64,000 nucleotides of DNA from Peronospora farinosa (GCA_947646735.1 CANTFK010000785.1:496001-560000); one strand, 5' to 3'. Shown: positions 48,601 to 59,944, counted from the first letter of the stretch. Made by a program: numbers and translations. Notes: generated from the sequence alone by a model not told the origin.

Positions 48601-49386
48601 TCAGGATCTGTTGCCACGTATTGCCCTTTCGGAAAAATCAGATCTTGTAATGTGGTCCACTCCAATATCGCCGCGATCTGGATCGCTACCTCGCTCGGAT
48701 ATAATACCATTTTAGTACCAGATCGCGGTACTAAATAATTAATATCGGATCGCAATACTAAATAATTAATATCGGATCGCGATACTAATAATTATTTTGG
48801 ATCGCGGTACTAAATAATAAGTATCGGATCGCGATACTAATAATTAATATCGGATCGCGATACTAATAATTAATATCGGATCGCGGTACTAATAATTAGT
48901 ATCGGATCGCGATACTAATAATTAGTATTGGATCGCGATACTAATAATTAGCATCGGATCGCGATACGCCGGATCACGACTTGTCCTCTTCACCGTTTCT
49001 CAGGTCATGTGAGATAGCTCATCTATGTGACATGTCATATCCACCATTCCAGTCCTCCATAGCGACGTGATCCACACCAGACCGTCTTCCACATGCTTGG
49101 ATGTACCCATCTTCCTCCTTAGCGATCGCGTTCACGCGGATCGCCATCGGAAATACTGGAGATCGCAATAGCGTAGTTCCTAGGCCATATTTGACCCCAC
49201 ATAGAACTGCAAACTCCACCATTCACTGTTTTCCATCCCATTTGACGTCATCTCCAAACCTTTCTGCGAGATCGCGACTCATCAATATTGGCCACGAGAT
49301 CGCGACTCATCAATATTGGCCATTTCGGACTTAACCGAAAATATGCGATCACACTTCGCCAAATTCACTCCTTCGCTTCTCCACAG

Positions 49387-49741
49387 TCGCGATCCACACT
49401 TTGCGCAATTCCACTATTCCACATTCACTTATAATCCGTACAAATTCAATCCATCCAATTGGAATAGTCGATACTGGAATCCAGTATAATCCCAACAGTG
49501 ATCTATCTAATGATAACCAAATATAATTCGGAAATGTGAGTATGCCATGTATCTTCACCTTAAGTATGTTTCAATCCATAATATCATCGTCTTCGATACC
49601 ATTAATCCTTTCTTCATTCGTTTTATTGAACAAACAAATAAACGATCTTGGATCAACGGTGCTTTTCCATTCGATCGTTCATGAATTGAGATCGACTTCA
49701 TCACACCCAATAAGTCATTTTAGTAAGTGACTTAATGGGGA
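49387..49741. other. right flank of the satellite array, no gene seen
   Basis: AT-rich unique-looking sequence. No copy of it was noticed elsewhere in the window. Confidence 0.5.
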
Positions 49742-49917
49742 AAAGGGATCCAACCGTTATGAGAAAGGGATCCAACCGTTATGAGAAAGGGATCCGACCT
49801 TTATGGGAAAGGAATCCGACCGTTATGGGAAAGGACTCCAACCGTTATGAGAATGGGATCCAACCATTATGAGAATGGGATCCAACCATTATGAGAAAAA
49901 AATCCGGCCGTTAGAGA
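49742..49917. repeat. 22-bp minisatellite, 8 units
   Basis: Units of the form AAAGGGATCCAACCGTTATGAG repeat exactly in register eight times with point changes (CCGACC, CCAACCATT). Each unit holds GGATCC or a one-base variant. Confidence 0.95.
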
Positions 49918-50302
49918 GAAAAGTCCCAATAACTCGGCTCCGGATTTATCGAGAAAATTATTGTATGGACTTAGCCAAAATTCTCTTATCGAACTTTACC
50001 ACATAATGTTGGTTTTGATAGACCCCAAATAAAAGTTAGGGCGTTTTTACCCAAATAGACCTGTTCCAGCTACGGTCCGAGCTGCAACAGCAGCGCTTTA
50101 TACGCGCTACCTTCACATTCGAAATGTTATCGCGTTATGTCCCTACGGCAATCTGAGAAGGGTGAGAGCGATGGCGGTCTCTTGAAAAGAACGGGTATAT
50201 GTCTGGGATGTGGCAGCAAATGACACAGCGCATGTGCAGCGCTACACCTTTGCAACGCTAACTATGGACAATGGGGACACACATGATTAAAGATAAGTTG
50301 AG
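49918..50302. other. intergenic, no gene seen
   Basis: No recognised feature between the minisatellite and the next ORF. Confidence 0.45.
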
Positions 50303-50740
50303 ATGGTTTCGGATGATGTCATGAGGATATTCCTGGAAGCATGCTTCAATAATTCCGTGTTCTCAATTATGATGGTTCTGAAGCATGCGGAGAGCCATTT
50401 ATATGACGTGCAACATGGAGATCCTTCCTTTGACTGGCATGCACAGGATGTCCCTGATATGCGTAGCAGACTCGACCGTGTTCACGAAATGACAGGCTTT
50501 CCTGTACTGACGTCGGCAGGGTATGAACTAAACTCAGTTCGAGCCGAGGTAACGATCGAAGTACAATTGGTGCTGGAGGATATGGGCGTTGATATGTACG
50601 AAATTGGGTATAAAGACGGTGAGATGTCTCAGCTTACATCACTGGATTCAATAAAAAGGATAAATCCTCCTACTTCAGCGCAGGTTCACCCAGATGTTAA
50701 GACTCGGCTACTACAGTATTGTGGTGAAGTGCTTGTTTGA
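50303..50740 (+). CDS. hypothetical protein, 145 aa
   Basis: Intact ATG-to-TGA frame with protein-like composition: acidic, with FDWHAQDVPDMRSRLDRVHE, VTIEVQLVLEDMGVDMYEIG and a C-terminal VHPDVKTRLLQYCGEVLV. No signal peptide, membrane segment or motif is recognised. It lies among transposon relics and minisatellites, and a further protein-like but frameshifted stretch follows it (about 50745-50900, Arg/Asp/Gln-rich), so it may be a fragment of a retroelement gag or a truncated host gene. Its survival as an open frame is the only argument that it is real. Confidence 0.4.
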   Translation: MVSDDVMRIFLEACFNNSVFSIMMVLKHAESHLYDVQHGDPSFDWHAQDVPDMRSRLDRVHEMTGFPVLTSAGYELNSVRAEVTIEVQLVLEDMGVDMYEIGYKDGEMSQLTSLDSIKRINPPTSAQVHPDVKTRLLQYCGEVLV

Positions 50741-50940
50741 GATATGGAGACCCCAGAAGCCAGTTGGATTCGTAGTATAAAAGACCGTGTATCACGAAGA
50801 AGAGACCAGAGAGACAGTGAACTCGAGGGGAAGCGACCTTTGGCGGATCACAATTTGCAGGACCCACAAAAGAGAAATCATTATCAGGGTACCGGTTAAT
50901 CGGTACCGAAGGGAGTCGACCATGGGCTCCTTTGGAAGGC

Positions 50941-51154
50941 CCGGTCCCTCATTGGTAGATACGGTCCCTCATTGGTCGAACCGGTCTCTGATCGGTCGAC
51001 CTGGGTCCCTCGTCGGTCGAACTCGATCCCTCATCGGTAGACCCGTTCCCTTATCGGTCGATCCGGTCACTCATAGGTAGACCTGGTCCCTCACAGGTAG
51101 ACCCGGTACCTCATCGGTAGACCTGGGTTCCTAGTCGGTCGACCCGGGTCCCTT
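50941..51154. repeat. degenerate 20-22-bp minisatellite, about 10 units
   Basis: Units of the form CCGGTCCCTCATCGGTAGAC or CGGTCGAC recur with frequent point changes. It differs in sequence from the 22-bp array at 49742. Confidence 0.9.
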
Positions 51155-51699
51155 GGCGTTCAGCCACTCCTGACCAGTTAAACAAAGATCAGAGCAGTCG
51201 AAGCAAGGAATCATAGCTTCAGGCAAGGATAGAGTAAAGGAGTTAAAAGGATAGGACTATATTAAATACTACCCAATTTGCGATCTACGTGGCACGACTA
51301 CGTCGCCCAAGAAGAACTTGCTCAAAGCTACCACTTGTTCCGGGAGGGGATTCATTTTTGGCCCCCGATGAAGACAGTTGCGTGGTTAAGTTCAAGTGCG
51401 AATAGAGCTCCAGGATATATTTGGCCTGTGAGCTCGTTCAAGTAGCAACACCCCCCCCCCCCCCCACAAGACACGCTATCGGAAGCTGTCTCCCTTACCA
51501 CACGGTCCGGGAGCAAAGTAAAGGTCAGGTGGTTGATACCCTTGAAACAAGAAGGAAAGGGCCAGGGATAAGCTCCCAAAAGAATTTAGCTTTAAGCCCA
51601 CTCTCGACAAGGTCGATCGAGTGGCCACCTACCGGACCACCGAGTGAAACATATCCACTCGAGGCCCCCCCCCCAGGTCTACCTCCCTCAAGGCAGACG
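51155..51699. other. spacer with two poly-C tracts
   Basis: Runs of 15 C at 51451-51465 and 10 C at 51665-51674. No gene was seen. Confidence 0.6.
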
Positions 51700-51878
51700 T
51701 CTACAACTTTATCTAAGTCTTTCGAAGAGTGCGACTCGCCAGCCGACGGGTACACAAGGTGAAAGAAGGTTCATACGCGGCATCGAAGTACCCCCCCCCC
51801 CTCCGACAGTCGGCAGTCCGGAGCAGTGAGTGGTTTGGGATCTTATCATACAATTTTGAGTATCCACTCCACCACAGT
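51700..51878 (-). repeat. inverted, diverged relative of satellite monomer
   Basis: The reverse complement starts GTGGTGGAGTGG at 51878 and carries CACCTTGTGTACCCGTCGG at about 51765-51747, both shared with the monomer. A C-run (51791-51801) replaces the monomer's GGGGGTACC region. It ends one base before the start codon of the decayed effector gene. Confidence 0.75.
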
Positions 51879-53711
51879 ATGCTAACATTTCAGAAATTGG
51901 CGTTATTGATAATCGCATTGCGACTTGCCTTCACTCGGTGAAAGAAGATGTCTTCGTGAGATATAGTGATACTTGCTCGGTTGAGATACTCGGGTGTCGT
52001 CGGCCAAAGCGATGCGCGAGTGAAGCGGTATTTGAAAAGAAAACTGGATGCGACGGATAGCATGGACGACGAGCACGAAGTCAGAATTGGAAACTTAGGC
52101 CCCGCCATAGACCAAGATTTAGCAGGCACCATCGACTCGGTCTAGGGTGGTGTCACCTCTGGAGTATCCACCGCCATAGACCAAGGTTTAGCAGCAAAGG
52201 TTGTTGAAGCTGGAAAGTCTGATGTCATTCCTGGAAATTCCGGCACAAACCACAATCCAGCAGCAAAAGTCGAAGAATCGATCGAGGCTGATGTCATTCC
52301 TAGCGTTCTAGCCAAAGTTCACGATCCAGCAGCAACGGTCGGTAAGGCGGTCGAGAAGACGGGGAACTCAGTAGCTCGCTTCATACACGAACAATAAATT
52401 AAAGAGTTTGAGAGCTTAATTGGTGACAAGCTCAAACTCTACAAATTGAGGGAAACCTGTTCAAAAGCGACCAATATACGACGTGGTCCAATCATAGTGG
52501 ATAATTTGTCCCAACGGAAATCAGTATGAGGAGCCGATTGGGATGAAGAAATTAAGGTTAAACGCTTCTAAGTATATACGGAAGTGTTGATGTGATTAGC
52601 ATGCTAGCGACCGGAAGAAAAAATTCAGATACGCAAGAGATTACCGAAAAATGGAAATCGTTCTGCTGAGCAAGTGGGTTTTAGATGGTAAGGAGGACAA
52701 CATCATGGACCTGCTAACTATTGGCAAAGATGAATGTGATGTCATACTAAGTACGTTTTAAACATATGTTTTAACATTTGAGAGAGATGAAGAAAATCCA
52801 TACGAGGAGTTTGTCACGCATTTTACGAAGCGCTACGGTGACAAAAAATCTAGTAGAACTGCTTGTTGTGGTGGGAGTCAATGGTAAGACCAGGTTGATG
52901 GCAGATAGATTGGCGAAGCATCAGTGGCAGATCTGGAAAAAGCGGCATAGACATGATCCGCAGATATGAGCTCCTTGAACTCAACAAAGAACATCCAGAT
53001 ACGCTTTTGAGAAGTCCGATTCGGAGCACTTAGATCAATTACGCTAAAACGCTGGGATCGGATTCATATGAAATGTTACTTTTGGCGATGAGGAAGCAAG
53101 TGGGTGACAAAAAGCTATACTCGATTCTTGCTGCGGGTGGCAATAATCTAGATTCGATTCTTGCTGCGGCAAAGGCCGATGACACTAATACGAGCATTCG
53201 GCGGACCCTACTACATATGCAAGAGAAGCGCCTACAGGAATATCCACAGATGAAGAAGTGGCGGAAGAATGGGAAAAGTGTCGGCGATGTATACGATCTT
53301 CTGAAGCTCCAAGATAAAGGTGAAGAGATGCTTGGAACTAAATATTGGGACGCGTGGGTTGCGTATGTAACTTTTTTGGAAAAGCAAAAACAACCAACAG
53401 ATCGAAGTGAGATCGCTACGGTTATATATACAGTGCTGAAGAATAGATTTAGCAGCGAAGGACTAGCCAGGTTGGTCGCTACAGCCAAAACTGCCGAGAC
53501 TACCAAGGAATTTGCCGGAAAATGGAAGCGTAGCGACTGGCGACTCGCACAGCGAGCTCCGGACGACGTTTTTAATCTTATGAAGGTATACGGCGTTCAA
53601 TGCGCAGTGAAAACGAATAACTCTGCCCAGAATGAGATCCCTACCTCACCATTAGATGCGCTTTCCCTAAGGTGCGAACTTGGGACGATGATGGTGTACG
53701 GAAATTTTTGA
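51879..53711 (+). pseudogene. decayed RXLR-like, LWY-repeat secreted effector gene
   Basis: ATG 51879 opens a hydrophobic signal-peptide-like segment (MLTFQKLALLIIALRLAF). The same frame, through TGA 51939, TGA 51957 and TAG 52143, carries an RYLK tetrapeptide followed within about 12 residues by DDEHE, which resembles RXLR-dEER. It continues through about three degenerate 24-aa repeats (DPAAKV type) to TAA 52395. From 52397 on, scattered frames encode pieces of the alpha-helical WY/LWY module of peronosporalean effectors (LLSIYGSVDVISML near 52575, KWVLDGKEDNIMDLLTIGKD near 52680). An open 212-codon frame at 53073-53711 has two further modules (KWRKNGKSVGDVYDLLKL, YWDAWVAYVTFL, then VYTVLKNRF-like and LARLVATAKTAE). 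Stops and shifts make it non-functional as a whole. The 3' open frame is in the same phase as the signal peptide. Confidence 0.68.
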
Positions 53712-53959
53712 AGCAGCTAGACTACTCTCGTTTCATCAGTAATTATGTCACATGGAACACCACCGAGGCTGGAACCATTATTTTAACAGGCGTTTGGCGT
53801 TAGAATACGATATGGAGTGCAACTTCTTACTATCAATGCTAGCATTTATCAAGACCTCATACCCAAGTGAGCTGCGCCTAATATTCGTTCCGCTTGACCG
53901 ACCACTTTAAGTGCTGGTTGCTCAGGAGAACAACAAAACGCAGTGCTCATTAGCACTGT

Positions 53960-55351
53960 TGGCCCTTATGGGATAGACATGGAGTATAGTGTTGTCCTCT
54001 CCATGAGCGAGGTGATCTCTTTTACGGTTTTGTTTTCAGAAGATGATCATGTTAACGCCATACCTCCCACCCAATGCTGTACAGATACGTATGTGTGTGG
54101 CATGGGGGCAGACTTGTAGGCTACAACCGATCGCAATAAAAAGGACGAGTTCAAGCTCGTGAGAGACGCAAAGCACTTGCGGAATTTGGAAACAAACACC
54201 TAAAATGGGACCAGCCAGGATAACGCGAACGTCAGCGAAGCATATAGTGACTTAAGTGGGCAGACACTGGCCGCATCACAGTTGCAACAAAATGGAGACA
54301 TCAGGTTCTGTACAGGCTGAAACTCGGAGCCTATAGTGCCTAAAATTTCAACAATCACAATTTGGACTGCCCGATTGAGGAATGTGCTGGGTCGACGGGG
54401 ACACCATACCACACGTTTAAGCTTTATCTGGAGCACGCAAACTTTGGCGTGTATTTGCATCGCAATGGGAAGTCATGGTTTTTTGCCCGAATTTTACCTG
54501 GCCCGGATCAGATTCTTGGACTCTTGGAAATCGTGGTTCCGAAGGCGGTGTTGGAAAAAGGGGACGCGCTTTTTTCAATGTTAACGATAGGTTGCAGGGA
54601 GAGCGTGCATATGGAGTTATTTGATGCGTTCCAGGCTTATTGGAAACTTGGAGTGGTTTCAACTCTACAGATCATTTGGTGGCGACGATGTTTATATCGG
54701 TATCCAGAACAGAAAACTCCCCAATCAAAATGCGGTCATACAAAAATGCGCTTGTTATCGGCGTTCCTTACTCTGCACAGAATTAGGTCTGAGGCGGTAC
54801 CTGCAGTAAAAGCGGAATACGAAATTTGCCATGCCTTGCAAACGCAACTGGGAGATACTTGGCTAGGATTTACCAGATTAGTCACCAGCCGCCCTGAACT
54901 CATCCTTAATTTTTGATGGTGTATCACGAGGGAATCCTGGACCAGACGAGGCAGGCTCTGTGCTGATTAGAATAGGTGGTATCTCGTCGCTACACGAATT
55001 TTCTGGATGGAAAGTGTGTCATATCGCAATTCGGTGAACAACATTGTGGCGGAGTATCACGGACTCCTGAACGGGTTACGCATTATACTACGTAGCCATA
55101 TACGAAACCTTCATGTAGTCGGCGACAGTCAACTCATTATCAATAAACTCAAGCACAGAAGAGTGCCGAGGAAGCAACAGTTACAAGGGCTGTATATGCA
55201 ATGCCAATTGCATGCTGATAGACTGGGGTTCATTTCGTGGACCCATCACCTACGGCAATGTAACTGTATGGCCGATGCACTCGCAAATCAGGCTATGGAC
55301 GCGGGCAAGAGTATACAACTCTTTAAGAAAGATATCGCGGTAGAGAGCTAA
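53960..55351 (+). mobile_element. LINE (non-LTR) retrotransposon 3' remnant: zinc-binding tail and RNase H
   Basis: From 53960 a protein-like stretch (GIDMEYSVVLSMSEVISF, YVCGMGADL) is followed, after stops, by YRLKLGAYSA and CPIEEC with H/C residues, which fits the zinc-binding tail after LINE reverse transcriptases. An open frame at 54362-54916 contains it. The RNase H domain comes next: FDGVSRGNPGP at about 54912, then a shift near 55000 into the frame with AEYHGLLNGL, VVGDSQLIINKL and MADALANQAMD (to TAA 55351). The four acidic catalytic residues (D, E, D, D) are all visible, but one frameshift separates the first from the rest. No 5' part of the RT is present, so this is a 5'-truncated dead copy. 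Confidence 0.72.
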
Positions 55352-55927
55352 TTATGGTCAGGAGTGGCTACTCACCTAAAGGATGATAGACCACTGGGCC
55401 AGCCACGAACTGGATAGGTGCAGCACCAGCAGACAGAACAATCATGATAGTCCGCCTGACGGCGGGCATTTGCCGGCGTCCGTAGGACAGCTAGCACACC
55501 TATCGGTGACATCGGAGCACTAATTAAGAGGGCTTTTAATCCACTAGTCACGACAAAAAGGCTGTATTAACCCTAATAAAATTTTTGTGGTCTACCCCAA
55601 TGCAGCCGCAATAGTTTTCTTGATCGCGATGTCGATTCGATCGGATTGTTATCCATGTTGGTCTGATCGTATCTTTACCCATGTCTATCCGATCGTATTT
55701 GTATTTATGTCGATCGGATCGGCTGAAATACGATTGTAGGTACGATCGATTGTAACCGGTTATGACCGCGATTACGATTGCAGCTAGGATCGATCAGAAT
55801 TTGTCACTAAGGCAAAGTAAGATCTATCGTAATCGATTATGATCGTAGGTACGAATATAATTTAGCGCGAAAGCTTGAAACGTAGTCGTAATCTCCACTT
55901 GACCAGTATCAATCATAGGAGCTTAAT
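55352..55927. other. GATCG-rich non-coding stretch
   Basis: From about 55620 to 55860 many GATCG, CGATCG and GATCGTA motifs occur in loose repetition. No gene was seen. Confidence 0.5.
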
Positions 55928-56096
55928 GTTGATCGATCCAATAAAACCAGACCGATTCCATAGTCTAATAAAGTGTAATTCTGACGACCAAGTAATCGAT
56001 CCAATAAAAACCGAGCGATATCATAGTACAATCAAGTGTAATCCTGATCATCAATTGATCGATCCGATAAACAAGATCGATCGTTTAGTATAAGCA
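55928..56096. repeat. 63-bp tandem repeat, about 2.6 units
   Basis: Units begin GATCGATCCAATAAAA (first near 55931, next near 55994, then 56057) and are similar over about 63 bases with point changes. Confidence 0.8.
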
Positions 56097-56190
56097 AGTG
56101 GAATTCTGCAATGTGATAATGCCATGTACGTGATCCAAATTTCTCCAATCGACTTCACCACAAGTGTTGTACTTCACGAAACGACGGTAA

Positions 56191-56935
56191 TTCAGCGCAA
56201 GCTCGCAGCTCGCAGCTCGCAGGTTTGACGGCGCTGATCTGTATCGCGGCATGGAATCCGGCTTTTGTGACTGGGTAAAGACTTTTCTGCGGCATGTCAA
56301 CTTGGCCGAGGCGTCGTTCACTTTCCGCTGGAGCGAAGACGTCAAGGTGGATCTACTCGGTCATTACCTCGCTGGCACGACCGAGAGGTACTGCTACAAG
56401 CAAGTCGACATATGGTGGAAACAGCAAGCGACGCTAGACCACGTGATGGGACGAATGTTGAAATTGTTCAAGACGACGATCACCGCCGGCTAGTCAATGA
56501 AACTCCTCGCGCAAAAGAAGGACGCAAATCGATTGTAGGAAAAGTACTTCTTATATCTGGTAGCAGTCAGCTATGCACGACACAGCGCAGACTCGTTAAT
56601 GCTAGACGACATTGTTCATCACGCGTCGCCAGAACGTCATGCAATCCAAGTACGATCCGACACGTACCGATTACTTGCGACACGCTGAAGAGCTGACGCG
56701 ATTTGCGATCGAGCTCGGTAATGAATATGTTGGGCGTGAGGTCGTTGCTACGCACATCGAGGCGTCGTCACAGCGCAAAGAAATTTTCAGATGCTTTACA
56801 GGTGCGGCAAGATGAACCACATCTAATCAAATTGTCGCGGCAAAAGAAAACGGTGGCAGCGGAAGCCAGAAGAGAAGTGTTGGCGACACGGCGCAATTGA
56901 CAAGATTTAAAGGCGACAGGTGAGTTTGTGAACGC
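56191..56935 (+). pseudogene. copia gag, frameshifted
   Basis: Plus-strand frames carry RRFDGADLYRGMESGFCDW, then FLRHVNLAEASFTFRW, VKVDLLGHYLAGTTERY and LDHVMGRMLKLFKT (open to TAG 56493). After a shift come VNETPRAKEGRK and later MQSKYDPTRTDYLRHAEEL. These fit the capsid-like gag of oomycete copia elements, though this rests on recollection of the family, not a search. An 8-bp repeat (GCTCGCAG, nearly three copies) lies at 56202-56224. Confidence 0.65.
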
Positions 56936-57057
56936 GATTGGCAACGTCGACGACAGCAAAACAAGTGACTGGATCCTGGACAGCGGGTCGAGTTGTCACT
57001 TGGTGAATGACGCGCGATGATGCAAGACGACGACGAAGAGATTGTGATGGCAGACGG

Positions 57058-57375
57058 TATAACGGGCTAAGGACCCGTTACCGTCTTACACTAAAAGAGC
57101 GTTGAGGAAGCGCTCCTAAAAAACTCGTAAATATAACTCTGTTTTATTTTTGTTTTGTTTTGATTCGCAGTAAGTGCGAATATGTTCCCTAGCTCATGGG
57201 AACCACTCAATATGGAAGTCAATTTATTATTGGCTAATTATTGGGTCTGGCACCCCAATAATTAACCAATAATAAAATGACGCGCAGTATCCGCTAATCG
57301 GATACTGCCCTATTCCTAATTATGTAATTATGTATTATTCTTATAACTTCTCATGTAATAGGTTGCCCCATTACA
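57058..57375 (-). repeat. solo LTR A (318 bp) nested in copia pol
   Basis: On the minus strand it starts TGTAATGGGG and ends CCCGTTATA. The direct repeat GACGG flanks it (57053-57057 and 57376-57380). Removing the LTR and one repeat joins ATGGCAGACGG to the downstream pre-integrase frame. No internal sequence remains, hence solo. Confidence 0.92.
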
Positions 57376-59944
57376 GACGGCGAGTCGCGCAAGATCACCA
57401 ATGCTGAAAGTGTTCGTTTGCGTGTTATCGGTATCGGCAAAGAGAAAACGATCACGCTGACGAGCGTGTACCCGGTGCCGCAGCTCGCGCCCAACATCGT
57501 CTCATACGGTAAGCTTAAGCATAAAGGCTTCGGACTTGTGTACAGCGGTTCGACTCGTGCTCTCGCGCGTCGCAGTGATGGAGAATTAACTTTCCACATA
57601 ATCATGCAGACGGACGTGCTGTACGTGCAAACAGCGGCGACAGCTGTGCGACAAAAGAAGCCACCAGATTTGCTGATGGCCGTGAGATCCAGCTCAGGAT
57701 TGAGCACGCCAGCCGCTGACGTTCAGCGCGTGTATCTTATGCATTCCATTCCCTGATGAGATACCTGCTTTTCGATACGATCGAGCGAATGGAGAAGACA
57801 CCCGTTTCAGGCATCGAGATCACTGACAACAAGAGAACGGTGTATCCTCTGCATAAAAAGAAATCAGACGAAGAAAAGCAGTCTCAGGCAGACACTGGCG
57901 AGCACGCGCCGATCGATCGATCGGATTGATGGGGTAATTTGCTCGGACTTGAAGGATCCAATGACGCCTACAAATCGGCTCGGTAATCGCTTCCTCGTTA
58001 ACTTTGTCGACCACAAGTCGAACTACTGTCACGTCTTCCTAGCGCGTACAAAGGACAAAATGTCGAAAAATTCGAAATGATAAGTATTTTTGAGCGCATG
58101 TTCGAATGCAAGACACACGTCTTGCGAAAAGATAGCGGGGGTGAGTAAAACAACGTCTACCTGTTCTGCCAGCGCACAGGGATCACGCAAGAAGTCTGTG
58201 AAGTGCGGAACCAAGCGTCGAATGGCAAGGCCGAGCGCATGCATCAAACGATACTCAAAATGGCGCGAAGCATGATCTTCGCGATCCGGATACCGCTCAA
58301 GTTCTGGGGAGACGCCGTATCATACGCCGCATACATCCTGAATAGGAGGCCAACTCGGGCGAACGCGAGACGCGCATCGCCGATCGAGATCCTGACGAAG
58401 AAAGCGCCGTATCTTCAGGAGATTGTCGTTTTCGGGAGCACCTGCGCTGTGTATCGAGACCCGGAAAACAACTTCCTCACGCAGCGATCGCAGGGCGGCA
58501 TCATCATCGGAATCAGCAACGAAATAAAAGTTTTTCCCGTGTTCTTGTAGAAAGACAACAAGGTGGCGAAGACGTAGCACGTTAAAAACATCGAGACGCT
58601 CAGCGACGATCAGAACAGCTAGCTGCAGTGCTCATTGTAGTACGAGGATCAAGCAACGCCTCCAGTGACAACAGGTGCGAACGCAGCTCTAGCGAAAATG
58701 CTTAAAAGCAATAGTCTACATGACCAAGACGAACGCAGATGGCAACATTGAAAGGCCGAAGGCGCAATTAATTTGCGCGTGAAAAGAACAAGTCCTGGAA
58801 GTAGAATACGGGTTCACTTTCGCTGCTGTTATGGATATGTAGACAGTGAAAGTGATAATGGCGCTCGCGGCAGCATGGAAAGCACCTACGAAGCACGGGA
58901 CATACTGAGCGTCTACGTCAAGGCCGCCAAAGAAGCGCACCTTAATTTTTTTACAAGTTTCTCAGGGCATCGATGTGGACCACGCGATGCTGAAGGACCT
59001 TGGCGCCATAAGCATAAGTATATTGGTGCTGAAGCTGCGCAAGAGTCTGTACGGATTAAAATAAGCGGGGCGCCTGTGAAGCCATTTTCTACACGCGCGA
59101 CTTACAAAGGTGGTGCGTTGCGTACATGTGTCGGTATCGCTAGTACGACGGCGAAAATATAGTCGTGGTTGGCGTTTATGTCAAAAAAATTGGCGACTGG
59201 GACCATCACTGCGGCAGTGGATTGATTCTTCGTCAGTCTCGGTTCGCTGTCAATTATGGACTTGGGACGTGTGTTGAAGCTCTTAGTCATGCGCGTGGCG
59301 CTCAACAACGATAGCTCGTATATCCTGGACCATGAGGAAACGATTCAAGACATCCTGCGCGAGTACGGGCTTGCCTTCACGAACTCGACGCGTGCGCCGA
59401 TCGGCGCTGACTGCTACGAGGTGCAGGACAAAGACAGCTCGCTTCTAGGGACGGCGAGCGCGGCTGGAGTATTAACTATCAAGAGTTTTTAGTCACTCGT
59501 TAAGAGTCTTCTATGGGTGGCGCATTGTACGCGGCCAGACGTGGCGTTCGCTGTGCACAAAGAGACGCGCCAAACCCATCAGCCACGCCTTCACGTCTGG
59601 AAGCTAGCAAAGCGCATTGCCCGCTACCTAAAAGGGGCTCAAGGGCTGAAATTACGAATGACACCAAAAGTCGAAGCGCGGAACACTCCGACGCTGGCGT
59701 CATACAGCGACGCAGACTTTACAGCGGACAAATAGGACCAAAAGTCATTGACTGGAGGGGTCATCCTGCTTTATGATATGCCAGTGAGCTGTAGCACGAA
59801 GAAATAAATCGGCGTTTCCTTGTCGGCCATGAAAGCGGAATTCGTGGCTGCATCAGAGGTAGCACGCGAGTTGCTTGGCGTCCGCAATATTCTGGGTGAG
59901 ATTAATATGGCGCCGGGTCTGCCATGCTAATGCATGTGGGCAAC

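Larger units (their letters stand above)
22860..49386. repeat. large satellite array, ~1.31/1.47-kb monomers, 19 full plus partial
   Basis: A fixed anchor in the monomer recurs at 23111, 24425, 25738, 27053, 28521, 29990, 31458, 32926, 34394, 35835, 37302, 38769, 40236, 41703, 43184, 44499, 45812, 47125 and 48438. Spacings are 1313-1315, then 1468-1469, one 1441, four of 1467, one 1481, then 1313-1315 again. Outside the internal minisatellite, neighbours differ by at most a few bases per kb. The first monomer lacks about 165 bp after GATGTGATCCCAGC. The array stops where CTTCGCTTCTCCACA diverges at about 49386. Every monomer has ORFs of 60-120 codons on both strands. These are copies of one sequence, and I do not annotate them as genes. 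The monomer is rich in GATC, GATCGCG and CGATCGC motifs. Confidence 0.97.

Noticed and set aside
22857..48755. Repeated ORFs of 61-120 codons in every satellite monomer on both strands
   Set aside because: They are copies of one homogenised sequence, overlap each other in several frames, and the diverged relative at 22284-22724 breaks these frames with indels and stops. Conservation therefore does not argue for coding.
22860..49386. CRISPR-like array
   Set aside because: The repeats are kilobase monomers or contiguous 25-27-bp units with no unique spacers, in a eukaryotic context.
22860..49386. rDNA intergenic spacer repeats
   Set aside because: No rRNA gene sequence was recognised in or beside the array.
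50995..51040. tRNA B-box-like GGTCGAACTCGATCC
   Set aside because: It is part of the degenerate minisatellite, with no cloverleaf around it.
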